This document shows positions 12,090 through 22,910 of a stretch of 64,000 nt of DNA, in pieces. The DNA is taken from assembly GCA_007922195.1 (NCBI GenBank), contig ML681998.1, forward strand, positions 19,127,906 through 19,191,905. Reading direction: 5' to 3'. A program made the position numbers and the translations under genes. Position 1 is the first letter of the stretch. Each line of letters starts with the position of its first letter. The DNA is from Podocnemis expansa (lineage: Eukaryota > Chordata > Testudines > Podocnemididae). Under the pieces are notes generated by a model. It saw only the letters and a program-made list of their open reading frames with translations. It ran no database searches and was not told the DNA's origin.

Positions 12090-12740
12090 GTTAAACAAAC
12101 AAGGAGTCTGGTGGCACTTTTAGGCTATGTCTACACCTAAAGTCTTAGACTGGACTTGGTTAGTCTAAACTAAGTAGTTTGAACTCACTGTGCTTTTTGT
12201 AGTTCAAACTAATTTCTTCAGTTTGAACTAAAAAACCTTGGTGAGTTTGAACTTATTTAGTTCAAACTAGCATGTCTGTGTTGTGCTAGTTCAAACTAAA
12301 TATGCAAATTAGTTTGAACTAAGCGGTTAGTTCAGACTAACCAGTCAAACTAAGTAGTTTGAACTAAAAAAAATTTTGGTTCAAACTCAGCAAAGCCTAG
12401 TGTAGCTAGTAGTTCAAATTAGTTCAAATTAAGGCTCTGTAATTCAAACCAATTTGCTAGCGTACCTATAGCCTTAAAGACTAACAAATTTATTTATCGT
12501 ATGAGCTTTCATGGGAGAAAATCCCACATTGTTAGATGCTTGAAGATGGAGAACTCACAGAATGGGAGGAAAATAAATGCAGGGAAGTGTAAGTTGTAAG
12601 TGTAAGTCATAGGAGAACAGTCTGACCTGATGCTACGACTTGCAGCATGAAAGAGGGGATGAAATTAGCAATTGGAGGGGGAGTGAGCAGAGTAGTCAGG
12701 ACAGAAGGTCAGAGACAGCGTACTGAGCAGAAAGTGTGAG
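12090..12740 (-). mobile_element. Penelope-like element 3' region, split by a MITE
   Basis: Minus-strand PLE 3' region. The plus strand reads AACAAACAAGGAGTCTGG, GGCACTTTTA, then after the MITE AAAGACTAACAAATTTATTT, CTTTCATGGGAGAAAATCCC, and the upstream region to about 12740, which matches 6880-7080 in reverse. The MITE at 12123-12473 sits within the conserved CACTTTTAAAGACTAAC segment. Confidence 0.75.
12123..12473. mobile_element. PIF/Harbinger-like MITE, AGTTTGAACTAA family (351 bp)
   Basis: Ends are GGCTATGTCTACACC and ACCTATAGCC. The TSD is TTA (12120-12122 and 12474-12476), the TWA-type target of PIF/Harbinger. The interior is made of repeated AGTTTGAACTA and TTAGTTCAAACTA words. It has no coding capacity. 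Confidence 0.85.
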
Positions 12741-13261
12741 CACAGCGGTGTTCCCTAGAGACCAGAGAATTTCCATAACATTTAGATCTGATTTGATGAA
12801 TGAGATACTCCTCATACTTCAATGACAGGGATTATTTGCTGCATAGAATTTTGTAAAGGCAAAGTCTCCTGTATTCTTAGAAAATGGGATGTTCCACTTG
12901 TCACTGATACATTCTTCTTTAGTCTGAAACACAAAGGATCTGTGTTAATGACTGTGGTTTATCAATAAAGACTTTCAGAGTAGATATACAGCTAAGAGCA
13001 AACTATGCTCTGTGTATTAATACTCTTCCCCTTAAAAGCTATTTTTTTCCATTCCTTTCTAAGCAGGGTACAGAATGAATGCTATACAGCTGCTGATTAA
13101 TCAGTGCATTTATTGTGTATTCTAAATTTTGCAAACTGGGTTGTATTTATTTATTCTTGATAGAAATTATAACAAAATGGCCAAATGCTTGTAATAGCCA
13201 AAGACAAGCACTATATTTTTTCTTTATGTGGTTATTCTGGAAAACAGAAAAGTCTGGAGTC
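12741..13261. other. No recognised feature
   Basis: Unique-looking AT-rich DNA between two repeat clusters. Confidence 0.4.
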
Positions 13262-14075
13262 CTACTGGGAGTTTTCATAGTTTTCAAGGGCAGAAGGGAT
13301 TATTCTGATCATCCAGTTCAGAGGTTCCCAAACTTTTCTTATTATATATCTCCTTCAAAATCTAGCAGTTGCCCACATATCCCTACCTTTCTCATCACTG
13401 ATCCTTTGTATGTTCTTCTTAACACTACCTGTCTTTAGCCATCTATCCATATTTCACTCTTAAATACAGATATGGTTATAATGCAACATATACAACCACA
13501 ACCCACCTCGCTCTCCAGGTTCAGTGCTCAGTCAGACCAGAGAGCTGCATGGCAACTAAATCCACATGATATGGTGATTGTAGGTGAGGTCTCTCTGTAT
13601 GTCAGTGTTTGTGTTCTTGATGGTATGGTATATTATGAAGTAAATTAACTACTCTGGTTTATGTAATGAAGTCCCACAGACTTTGAAAGCTTCATCTAAG
13701 TAGACTCATGAATATGCAATAAAAAGTAAAAAATAGACTCAACCATTATACAGTTTCTACCCACAGAGATGTCTTGTGTACCACAGGGGCATGCATGCCA
13801 CAGGTGAGAACCCCTGATGTAGTCTGACCTCCTGTTTTATGCAGGCCATAGAGCTTCCCCAAAATAATTCCTAGAGCATATCTTTTAGAAGAACATCCAG
13901 TCTTGACTGACAAATGGACAGTGAGCAAACATACACCATGACTCTTGATAAATTGGTCCAATGGTTGGTTAATCTCACTGTTAAAAATGTATGCCTTATT
14001 TCCAGCCTAAATTTGTGTAACTGCAGCTTCCAGCCATGGGATTGTGAAACATTCAAAATTACGATCAAGTATTTG
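13262..14075 (-). mobile_element. CR1-family LINE 3' end, split by a hAT
   Basis: The left part (TTTTCAAGGGCAGAAGGG) and the part after 13817 (AGTCTGACCTCCTG) join to a normal reverse-complement CR1 3' end. The minus-strand frame near 13871-14068 reads KLQLHKFRLEIRHTFLTVRL and later LDVLLKDML, the usual CR1 ORF2 C-terminus. Frameshifts are present. Confidence 0.8.
13319..13816. mobile_element. hAT element (498 bp) inside CR1
   Basis: Ends are CAGAGGTTCCCAAAC and GTGAGAACCCCTG. Flanking 8-mers ATCCAGTT and ATGTAGTC are diverged forms of the CR1 target sequence (ATCTAGTC-like), and the CR1 resumes on the far side. Non-autonomous. Confidence 0.75.
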
Positions 14076-14777
14076 TTATGAATGGCAGATATTTTTGAGA
14101 GACAATTATATTAAAAAAACTTCCCCTTTGTTTACTGTTTACATACAATCATAGAATATTAGGGCTGGAAAAGACCTCATAAGGTCATCTAGTCCAACGC
14201 CCTGCTAAAAGCATGACTACTCCCACTAAAATCGTCCCAGCCAAGGTTTTGTCTGACCAGGCCTTAAAAGTTTCCAAAGATGAAGATTCCACCACCTCTC
14301 TAACCTTTTCCAGTGCTTCATCAGCCTCCTAGTGAGAAAGTTTTTCCTAATATCCAACCTCGACTGCCCCAGCTGAACTTGAAACCAGTATTCCTTGTTC
14401 TGTCCTCTGTCACCACTGAAAATATCCTAGCTCCCTTCTCTTTGGAGCACCCCTTCAAGTAGTTGAAGGTTGCTATCAGATCCCCCCTCAGTCTTCTCTT
14501 CTGCAGACCAAATAAGCCAAGTTCCTTCAGGCTCTCCTTGTAAGTCATGTGCCCCAACCCCCTAATCATTTTTGTTGCCTTCTGCTGGACTCTTTCTAAC
14601 TTGTAGTATGAAGCCCAAAACTGGACACAGTATTCCAGATGCAGCATCCCCAGTGCCGAATAGTGGGAAATAATCACATCCCTTGATCTGCTGGCCAGAG
14701 CTGTCCTTAAGGATGGATGAGAGGGGCGATCGCCCTGGGCCCCGTGGTTCCATGGGCCCAGCGCTGTCCTGGCATGA

Positions 14778-15100
14778 GGGTAGCTAGTCCGGACTAACCA
14801 CAGCTCTTTAGTTCAAACTAGCTGTGCTGACTAGTTTGAACCTATGGCTTAGTTTGAACTCTTTTAGTTTGAACTAGCCATTAGTCCTGGTCTACATCGC
14901 ACTAGTTTGAACTTAATGTTCGAACTAAGCACTTAATCCAGACTAACCACTCAAATTTATTAGTCCAAACTAAGCTTTGGCTAGTCTGAACTAAGAAATT
15001 TTTTAGTTTGGACTAGTCAAAGGCTATTGTAGACCTGGACCTAATTAGTCCAGACTAAGCTTGCTTAGTTCAGACTAATTGGCTAGTGTAGGCATAGCCC
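14778..15100. mobile_element. MITE of the AGTTTGAACTAA family inside CR1
   Basis: The right end is the family terminus GGCATAGCCC; the left end (GGGTAGCTAGTC) is diverged. Four bases, ATGA, flank both sides (14774-14777 and 15101-15104). The interior holds the family word AGTTTGAACTA many times. A second MITE lies inside it at 14884-15040. Confidence 0.7.
14884..15040. mobile_element. 157-bp MITE nested in a MITE
   Basis: Clean ends GTCCTGGTCTAC and GTAGACCTGGAC, inverted with one mismatch. Flanks are TTA and CTA. The interior is of the same palindromic type as its host, so this is a family member inserted in another. Confidence 0.65.
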
Positions 15101-15475
15101 ATGAGATTTCTTTTTGCTCAGTGTTCCAATTTGTCTTGGTCTCCATGAATCCTGTACCCACCCTCCAGTGTATTTATCATTCCCCCCAGCTTGGTGTCAT
15201 CCACAAACTTACTGAGTGTGCAATCTATCACATTATCCAGATAATTAATGAAGATATTGAACAAAAACAGCCTCAGGACTGACCCCTGGGGCCCCCTGCT
15301 TGTTACTGGTTGCCAGCTAGACATTGAGCCATTGATCCCTACCCTCTGAGACCCGATGATCTAGTCAGCTTTCTATCCATGTTACAGCCCATTCATCCAA
15401 CCCGTACTTCCTTAACTCGCTAACAAGAATGCTGAGGGAAACTGTATCAAAAGCTTTGGTAAAGTCAAGGTATTA

Positions 15476-16949
15476 TCACATCCATGGGTATTTCATCATC
15501 CATAGGCTACTTGAATATAATCTTGACACCTTTAGAAATATATTGATAACATGAGTTTTATATTTGTGTTTGCTTTAGGTTTTTGTTATTAGTTTATGCT
15601 ATTTTAATGTATATACCATATGGAAAAAATATTAGATGAACCAATGTCTTCCTGTTCTTAGTCTTCACATTTAGGCATATTACATTCAAAGCAGATTTAT
15701 CTAACCATAGCACATTTATAAAATTAGTACAGCGACTTGCTTTTTTTAAATTGTGGGACACTTGAAACATTACCCAAAGCCGAGCTCCTTTCTGAAGTTC
15801 TACAAGGACTACAGAAATAATAAGAAGAACAGATCTTAGTTTGCGGGTCCTTTTAAAAACAAAACAAAACAAAACAAAACAAACATCACTGGCCAGAATT
15901 GGTTTGAATCCATGTTCCAAACTGGAAACAAATGTGAAAGGGTGTGGAGGCTTTGGTCCTACAAAACATCATTCTAGCTTTCAGTTTGCAAATAGCAAAA
16001 CAAGGGTTCTTTTAGAAATGAGGCCTGTTTGGTTTGGTTTTTAGCTGTGATGCAGGTTTTAGATAAAATATTCCTTTTTGATGCATCTCTAATCAGATCC
16101 AATAGACGTCATGGTTAATGCTGTAAATATTTCTGAAGATTTATAATGTGAGCCTGAAACATTTTAGAAAGTAATTTGGACCATAATTTTCTCTCTATTA
16201 TGCTCTGTTTTTCTGCCATCAAGAAAGTCTTTTGTAAGGTGTCTGATTGTCTTTCTGTCTATAAATCAAAGATTATGGGTGAGCAAATCATCCTTTATTC
16301 TGGATAAATGGAAGGAGCAATCAAAAACATTTTATGTAATGCTAACTGGAAACAATACAAAGTCACCACCAAAGTCAACAGGCTAGATGGCAAGGTTAAT
16401 ATGATGTTAAGCCATGTGGTCTCAAGGGGTTCTCTGGACTGACTGCAAATACAGGGCTAAGGACTGACTTGTGTGTCTCTGTATGGCAGCAACACAGAAA
16501 TCTATCAGTAAATGAGAGAAGCAGTGGTGAGTGTAGTCTTGGGAGGAACTCTAGAGTTATACCTCTTTTGGGCACACCACTTCCTGGAAGGGCAGACTTG
16601 AATTTCTGATCAAAGAAACTGCTTGCTGTTTGTTCATGCTATCATTAGGAAACCTAGACTTTGTGTACACTTTTTTGCAAATAAACTGGATTGCACCAGA
16701 ATAAATACTTGACTCTATCAATCATCATTTTCTGCTCCTGATGGAAACAATCCAGTTAAACCCCAAATACTGGCCAATGGGTAGGGCGGCAAAAGGACAA
16801 AAATTACATTATTAGGGGTTTGATAGTCTGTCAAGGAGTTAGTGTGTGGGAGCTGAACCACAGAGTGAGCAAGCTTGGAAAGTCACTTAAAATAAAATGT
16901 AAGTTTGGAAGAGCATTGTGATAGGCCACAATACTTAGCCAGACTCTAG
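15476..16949. other. Mostly unique DNA with a short (AAAAC)n repeat
   Basis: A microsatellite of AAAAC units (about five to six copies) lies at 15855-15884. The rest has no recognisable repeat or exon. Confidence 0.5.
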
Positions 16950-17305
16950 GGGTACGTCTACACTGGAGCCTTTGGTTGATTTAACCTTTCTTAAGTCGAC
17001 CTAAGGAAAGCTCCGTCCACAGTGGGAATTTATTTAGCTGACTTTAGCACTTCCTCAGCTTGACTTAATAACACCACTTCTGAAGGTTGACTTAACACTT
17101 AAGTTGACCTTATTAAGTTGACTTAAGTCAGTGTAGATGGGGCATAGCCCCTTAAGCCACACTAGCAGCTGCCAGTGTGGACGTGGGCAGTCTACAGGAG
17201 TTTTGAATGGGGACTGTGTAAGTTGACTTAACAAGGTTGACTTTAAGTTGACTTAAGATCGACCTTGTTAAGTTGACTTAACAGAGCCTTCAGTGTACAC
17301 ATACC
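16950..17305. mobile_element. MITE with AAGTTGACTTAA palindromes (356 bp)
   Basis: Ends GGGTACGTCTACACTG and CAGTGTACACATACC are inverted. TAG flanks both sides (16947-16949 and 17306-17308). The interior repeats TTAAGTTGACTTAA and AAGTCGACC-like words. A sibling family of the GGCTATGTC elements. Confidence 0.8.
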
Positions 17306-17454
17306 TAGGAGTCCCCCAGACAATTTGACCGGGGTTTGTCCATGCAGAGAATTGAGTGGTGATAGGCAAAGCATTATATTTGCTTCAATTCCTGCTTTGA
17401 GGGCTTTGCAAGTTTAGACAGAGGAAAGAGATGAAAACAGGCACTCAGATATTA

Positions 17455-18200
17455 TAGTAATCAGAACATAGCAAGGCCCATACAGGGTCAAACTAATGGT
17501 CTGTATAGTCCTATGTCCTGTCTTCCAACAGTGGCCAGATGCTTCAGAGGGAATGAACAGAACAAAACAATGCATTGAGCAATCCTCTACCTGTCATCTC
17601 ATCCCAGCTTCTGACAGTCAGAGGTTTAGAGGACACCCAGAACATGGGGTAATAGCCATTGCTGGACCTATCTCCATGAACTTATCTAATTTTTTAAAAC
17701 CCCATTATACTTTTGGTCTTCACAACATCTCCTGACAAGTTTCACAGATTTGTTGTGAAGATGTACATCCTTTTGTTTGTTTTAAAGTGTTAATTTCATT
17801 GTGTGACCTTTGGCTATTGTTATTTGAAAAGATAAATAACACTCCCCAGTTTACTTTATCCACACCATTCATGATTTTATAATCCTGTATCATAATCATA
17901 TACTTGTCCTTAATCATCTCTTTTCTAAACTGGACAGTCACTGTCTTTTTAGTCTCCTCCAAAATGGAAGCTGTTCCATACTCCTAATCATTTTATTGCC
18001 CTTCTCTATACTTTTTCTCATTCTAATATCATTTTTGAGATGAGGAGCCCAGACTACACACAGTATCCAAGGTGTGAGGCTTTAGACAGTGCTATTCTGT
18101 TATTATCTGTCTTGTTGTCTATCCCTTTTCTAACATTTGGTTAGCTTTTTTGACTGCTGCACATAGAGCAGTTTGCCAGTGAGAGGGGGAAAATATCTAA
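17455..18200 (-). mobile_element. CR1-family LINE, minus strand
   Basis: Reverse-complement CR1 3' end and ORF2 C-terminal region. Diagnostic plus-strand phrases are CAGGGTCAAACTAATGGTC, CAACAGTGGCCAGATGC, CTCCATGAACTTATCTAAT, and TTCATGATTTTATAATCC. Old and full of frameshifts. Confidence 0.8.
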
Positions 18201-19354
18201 CCAATCATTTCTTTATTTGTGAAATGGTGGTATTCTGCTTGTTTTCGAACACTGCTAAATGTTTGCCACCTGGAGAGCCAGAAGTTCTATTCTATTTCTT
18301 TATGACTTCATCTATACTTTAATTGGGATTCATACAGGAACTAGTGAACTAGCCAGCATCTAAATTGTTTCATTTTCCAATATGTCAACAGAATCTGGTA
18401 CTCCAGCTTCAATTGCTAATAGATTGTTGTTCTGATTCCTTCTCAACAGCATTCTATGAAGAGGGAAGTGAATGCGATTTAAGTTCCTAAACTTGCAATG
18501 GAGTGTGCTAGAATTTCCAAGAGTCCTTTTCCCCCAGGTCTTGTTAAGTGTTTTGTGTTTTGTTGTGTCTCAATCTTCTGCAATATCAAGTCTCATTCTG
18601 ACTTTGGGTTTGTTGTGGCTGCATACAGCATGGCATCTTTGGCATCTTGTTCACTTATGCAGTTCTCCCGCAGCTGTTCCTACCAAACAGTTCCTCTTAG
18701 GAAAGAGCGTGCTGCCTGAAATCATCTTTCCTATTGTTACAGCCCATTCCATAAATCTTTGCCTTGTTGATGAACAAGGGCTGTAAAACAGTTTCGTCGT
18801 TTTAGAAAAGCAAACATAATCCCATCCAACTAAAATGAGGATAAAGCCGACAGAATCACAATGGCAATGTAACTTATAACTGGGCTCTCTGGAAAGAGAG
18901 AGTGGAAATGGTATTTGCATCTCAGATGGACAAAATGTCTAATCTCAGCAGAGTGAAGTACTCCAGCAGCAAATTAGCAGAAGACACAAATGAACCATTT
19001 CCAATATTTATGGTTACCCATAATCCCAAGAAAGATGCATCTATGCAAAGAGGAGCAGTACAATCAGCTGATGAATGGATAAAATAATTTTACCTAACAG
19101 GTGCTACAGTAATACAAATAAATAAACCTGTGCTTTTCATAACAGTAATGACACACTAAAACAGTTTCATTATGGGTTCAAAATCCAAAGAGATGCCTGG
19201 TGAAAGTAGTGTGGGAGGATGAGCCCACAGAAGAAAGAACTGCTAATGCCTGGGTCATGGGGCACTCCACTCAACGCTGGAGTGCTTCCTTCTGGACGTG
19301 TCTGTGGACTAGCTTTGCCAGTCCAAAGTCAATAAGAATTGTTATCTCTGTTTT
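18201..19354. other. No recognised feature
   Basis: Unique-looking DNA. Overlapping 70-104-codon frames near 18470-18920 exist on both strands but show no domain. Confidence 0.4.
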
Positions 19355-19480
19355 CAGAAAGAGAAACTGAAATAAGGAGTGGAACCAACTTATCCAAGGC
19401 CTCCCTAAGACAGTACCAGAGGCAGGGACAGAATTTAGGCGTTCTGGCTTACTAAGCCCACATTTGTTCCCCTGGCCTAT
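19355..19480 (+). repeat. MIR/CORE-SINE-like remnant
   Basis: GTTTTCAGAAAGAGAAACTG, AACTTATCCAAGGCC, and GGCAGGGACAGAATTTAGG follow the order seen in the core and 3' part of MIR-type CORE-SINEs (…GAAACTGAGGC … CAAGGTCAC … GGCAGAGC). Strongly diverged, so an ancient copy. Confidence 0.55.
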
Positions 19481-20009
19481 GCCATACATACAGTTATCAA
19501 GCCCTGGTTCCGCAATAACTAATCGGCTTCCTGTCTTCCTTTCAGCAGATTATCTGAGTGTGCAACTGTAATGCTTTGTAACCCCAAACCATGCCAGATA
19601 AGTGGGACCAACAGATAAAGAGCAGCCTTGGTACTACTATTCTGCTGCGTACTTTAGCCTGAAGAGCAGCAAGGAGGTGTGAGATGTAAAATGCAAGCTG
19701 CTCAAGTGGACTTCTGCAGGAGAGATGGTTGCCACAGCCTGATGGGAGACATCAGTGCTGGGCTGAGACATGATACATCTTGCCCAGTGTCTTGACTCCA
19801 ACCACGGTTCATACCAAAGGTTCATTGGGAGTGTACAGTATAGGGTGACTGTGGAGTGCACTATTGCATATTGCACTCCTGGCTTCTGGTAGTTAGAACT
19901 TTAGGGTTATCCTGAACTTTTGGGTTGTTCTCTTGTCCGTCTTGCCTTATAATCATGGGTGGACTTATTCAGTTCTTTTACAACCCCCCTTTTACTTCTT
20001 GCCATTACA
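19481..20009. other. No recognised feature
   Basis: Unique-looking DNA between an ancient SINE and a CR1 copy. Confidence 0.4.
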
Positions 20010-21225
20010 GCATTCCCATAGCAATGCGTTCCACAGGTGAGGTGTGTGTTGTATGAAAATAAAGTCTTCTAATTTATATAAACCTGATGCCTATTAATTT
20101 AAGTGGATTTTTGTATTGTGTGGAAGGCTAAATGGCACTTTTCTGTTCAATACTTCCACACCATTCATGATTTTATGGACTTCTATCATATCCTCCTTAG
20201 TTATCTCTTTTCCAAGATGAACAGTCTCAATCTGTTAAATCCCTTCATGTATGGAAACCATTCCATGCCCATTAACAACTTTGTTGCCCTTTTCTAAACT
20301 TTTTCCAATTCCACTGGACAGTGGGGCAACCAAACGGGACATAGGTGTGGGCATACCGTGAGTTTATTAGTGGCATTAGGACGTTTTCTGTCGTATTTGC
20401 TAGCCCTTTCCTAATAGTTCCTAACATACTCTTAGCCTTTTTTGACTATGCTCTCTGCTGAGTGGAAGTTTTTAGAGAACTATCCTGGTGATTCCAAGAT
20501 CTCTTTCTAGGTTGACACCAACTAATTCAGAATTTATCATTGTAAATGTGTAATTGGAATTTTTTTCCAAAGTACCTTATTTTGAACTTTTCTATGTCAG
20601 ATGTCATCTGTCATTTTGTTGCCCAGTCATCCTGTTTTGTGAGATCTCTCTGTAATTCTTTGTAGACTGCTTTGGGCTTAAGTATCTTGAATAATTTTGT
20701 GTCTTCTATAAACTTTGCCACTTCACTGCTCACCTTTTTAATTTTTAGATTTTTAATGAATATATTGAATAGTACAGGCACCAACACAGAGCCCAGTTAT
20801 GAATGTTCACCTGTCTTCAGTGTTAAAGCTGACTGTTTATTCCTCCTACCCTTTGTTTCCTATCTTTCAACTGGTTTCTGATCCAGGTGGGGACCTTACC
20901 TCTTATTCCATTGCTACTTAATTTCCTTAAAAACCTTTGAAGAGGACCTCATCAAAGGCTTTCGCAAAATCCAAGTATGCTATATTGACTGGATCACCCT
21001 TATCCACATACTTGTTAATTGGCTCTACGGAGTTCTTAGAAATTAGTAAGGTGTGGCTTCCTTTACAAAAGCTGTGTTGAAGCTTTCCCAACAAATCACT
21101 TTTATCTATATATCTGATAATTCTGTTCTTTATTATAGTTTCTACCAATTTGTCCTGTACTAAAATCAGGCTTACCCTCCTGTAATTGGCAGGATCTCCT
21201 CTGGAGCTCTTTGTAACAGGCACAT
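20010..21225 (-). mobile_element. CR1-family LINE with RT segment, minus strand
   Basis: Plus-strand phrases such as TTCCACACCATTCATGATTT, GATTCCAAGATCTCTTTC, and ATGAATATATTGAATAGTAC match reverse-complement CR1 ORF2. The minus-strand frame at 20927-21223 reads RRVSLILVQDKLVE and YLDFAKAFDEVLFKGF, the CR1 RT entry up to the first catalytic Asp. The element is truncated 5' of RT at about 21225 and lacks a clear 3' end. Confidence 0.85.
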
Positions 21226-21649
21226 GGAAGCGCTATCACCATCTGTTGACAGTTTAGGAAAATACAGTCTTTTATTTTTATTCACATTTCTCACACATCA
21301 CATGACTTTCAGCATCAAGACTGGAAATTTGGGCAGACCTTTTCTTGAAGTTTGACCAGCTGTTTTGCCACATCTCTCTGCTGCTATTTGTCATTTTTAT
21401 TCCTTTCAGCCATTTCCTTGGAAATCTGCTATTGAAAATTCTTTCTACTGATAGGTCAGGGTTGCCTGCCAGGTACATTCCCTGCAGATTTCTGGGCAAG
21501 AATACAGAGCTACTTCTCTTTCATTTGTAGTGTCCTTAATGCTACACTTGAGTTCATATCTGATTTATGAGAAGTTTTGATGAAGCAATGTGCAGTTCAA
21601 ACAGCAAGAGAAGTTTCATGTATAGTTTTTCTCCTTTTCCTTTTCCCAT
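21226..21649. other. No recognised feature
   Basis: Unique-looking DNA. Confidence 0.4.
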
Positions 21650-21718
21650 TATTGGGGGTTGGACTAGATGACCTCATGAGCTCCCTTCCAACCCTACGAT
21701 TCTATGATTCTATGATTA
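21650..21718 (+). mobile_element. CR1 3' tail, plus strand
   Basis: GGTTGGACTAGATGACCTCA, then CCCTTCCAACCCTACG, then two ATTCTATG repeats: the CR1 3' terminus with its short tandem tail. Confidence 0.9.
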
Positions 21719-22395
21719 TATCTGTGTACATACCCTTACTTACCCATCTAGTGATTTTGTATAACATAACCATAAAGTAAAATTACACACTTTCATCTTT
21801 GCATACAGGCAAGAACTTTTTTAAAATAGGGTTCCTTAAAATTTTTTTCACAATGGAGGTGACAGTAGCCATAGTGTTACCTCCAGCCTTGTTCTTTTTC
21901 TTCTTCCTTCTTGTTATAACTTTTGCTAAATCCACAATGCAGATTTGATACCTATCATTGCAACTAGTAGTTTAATGAAATTGGCTTATTATGGATAATT
22001 ATTTAGTTTTGTTCATGCAGCAAGATGAGGAAACTTTTTTAGGCTAACACATATCATATTGCTCTATCTTTGCCATGCAGTACATTCAGTCAGAGCTGAA
22101 AAAAAGTATCCATTAATAATTTGACTATTGAAGGGCCTGTTTTGACCAAATATGTATGCTTGTGACTCTTATGCAACAAATCCTCATAGATATTAAGGGT
22201 ATCCTTCTAAATAAATCATATTCTTATCTGAATATTACTTATCTGACATTTTTATAAGTAAGCCCTAAGATTACTTGTGGTTAGAAGAAATTCAAGAGGC
22301 AAGGTGTCTCTTGTTCTTTTCTAGTGGCTTCCTTTGTGTGAATTTGGTAGTGCTTTCTTTATAGTGAGCGTCATTGTTTCGTTGTATAGTCAGTC
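21719..22395. other. No recognised feature
   Basis: AT-rich intronic-looking DNA upstream of the candidate exon at 22741. Confidence 0.4.
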
Positions 22396-22512
22396 AGGCC
22401 CTGATCCCACAAGCCACTCTGCATGGGCAAACTCCTGCTCCAGTGAACTCCATGGAGCTGTCAGGTGGAGAAAAGTTCTGGTCATGTTCAGTGGCTTGCA
22501 GGACCTGGGCCC
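22396..22512. repeat. Old palindromic element with GGCCCTGATCC-type ends
   Basis: The left end reads AGGCCCTGATCCCACAA and the right end TTGCAGGACCTGGGCCC, an imperfect inverted repeat about 115 bp apart. It resembles a dispersed amniote repeat with GGGCCCTGATCCTGCAA ends. Target duplication is not visible. Confidence 0.5.
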
Positions 22513-22740
22513 ATGTTAGCTCATTTTGTCTGTGTGGATCTTACAGTCTTTCACACAGTGGCAATGCTGGCAGAGGCAGGAGACACAGAGGTAGCTTTAC
22601 TATTTGAAATTACTTTTAGCTCCTTGTTCTGTTCACAATTAAGTTTCAAGCTGACAGTATTCCTTAATTAAAAATTACGAAGGGAATAATTGCTGTGTGT
22701 GTAAATTGTAGTAGTTCATGATTGTATGTATTCTCATTAG

Positions 22741-22910
22741 GTATGCTGGAGGATGAAAAATCAACTCAGACCTGTGTCACCATGTCCTCAGCTACAAGTG
22801 GAATAATTAATACTGAGAAGAAAACTAGCTCCGGCACTCAATGTACAAAACCCATGGTCCATGCCACTGGAACTTTGACGCAGAAACAGAATGGCTTCAG
22901 AACAGCAGAG
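22741..22910 (+). CDS. Candidate internal coding exon of an unidentified host gene
   Basis: A pyrimidine-rich acceptor (TATTCTCATTAG) ends at 22740 and a good donor (GAG then GTAGGTAG) starts at 22911. The exon is 170 nt: two bases finish a split codon, then 56 open codons beginning MLEDEKSTQT and ending NGFRTAE. The peptide is Ser/Thr/Lys-rich, with no hydrophobic segment, so it looks like a flexible cytosolic or nuclear region. It ends at a codon boundary, in phase with the exon candidate at 29998. I do not recognise the protein. Alternative: the ATG at 22743 could be a chance start in an intron. Codon content and matching splice phase argue for an exon. Confidence 0.55.

Larger units (their letters stand above)
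14148..15475 (-). mobile_element. CR1-family LINE with RT remnants, minus strand
   Basis: It starts with the reverse-complement 3' end AATCATAGAATATTAGGGC. The minus-strand frame at 14321-14677 gives the CR1 C-terminal segment ([15 protein letters not shown] and [15 protein letters not shown]). A second frame at 15118-15324 gives the RT boxes PQGSVL, FNIFIN and LSKFVDDTKLGG, with the FVDD catalytic pair intact. The piece joining RT to the C-terminus is missing. In its place are a short GC-rich segment (about 14695-14777) and the nested MITEs at 14778-15100. Confidence 0.85.
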
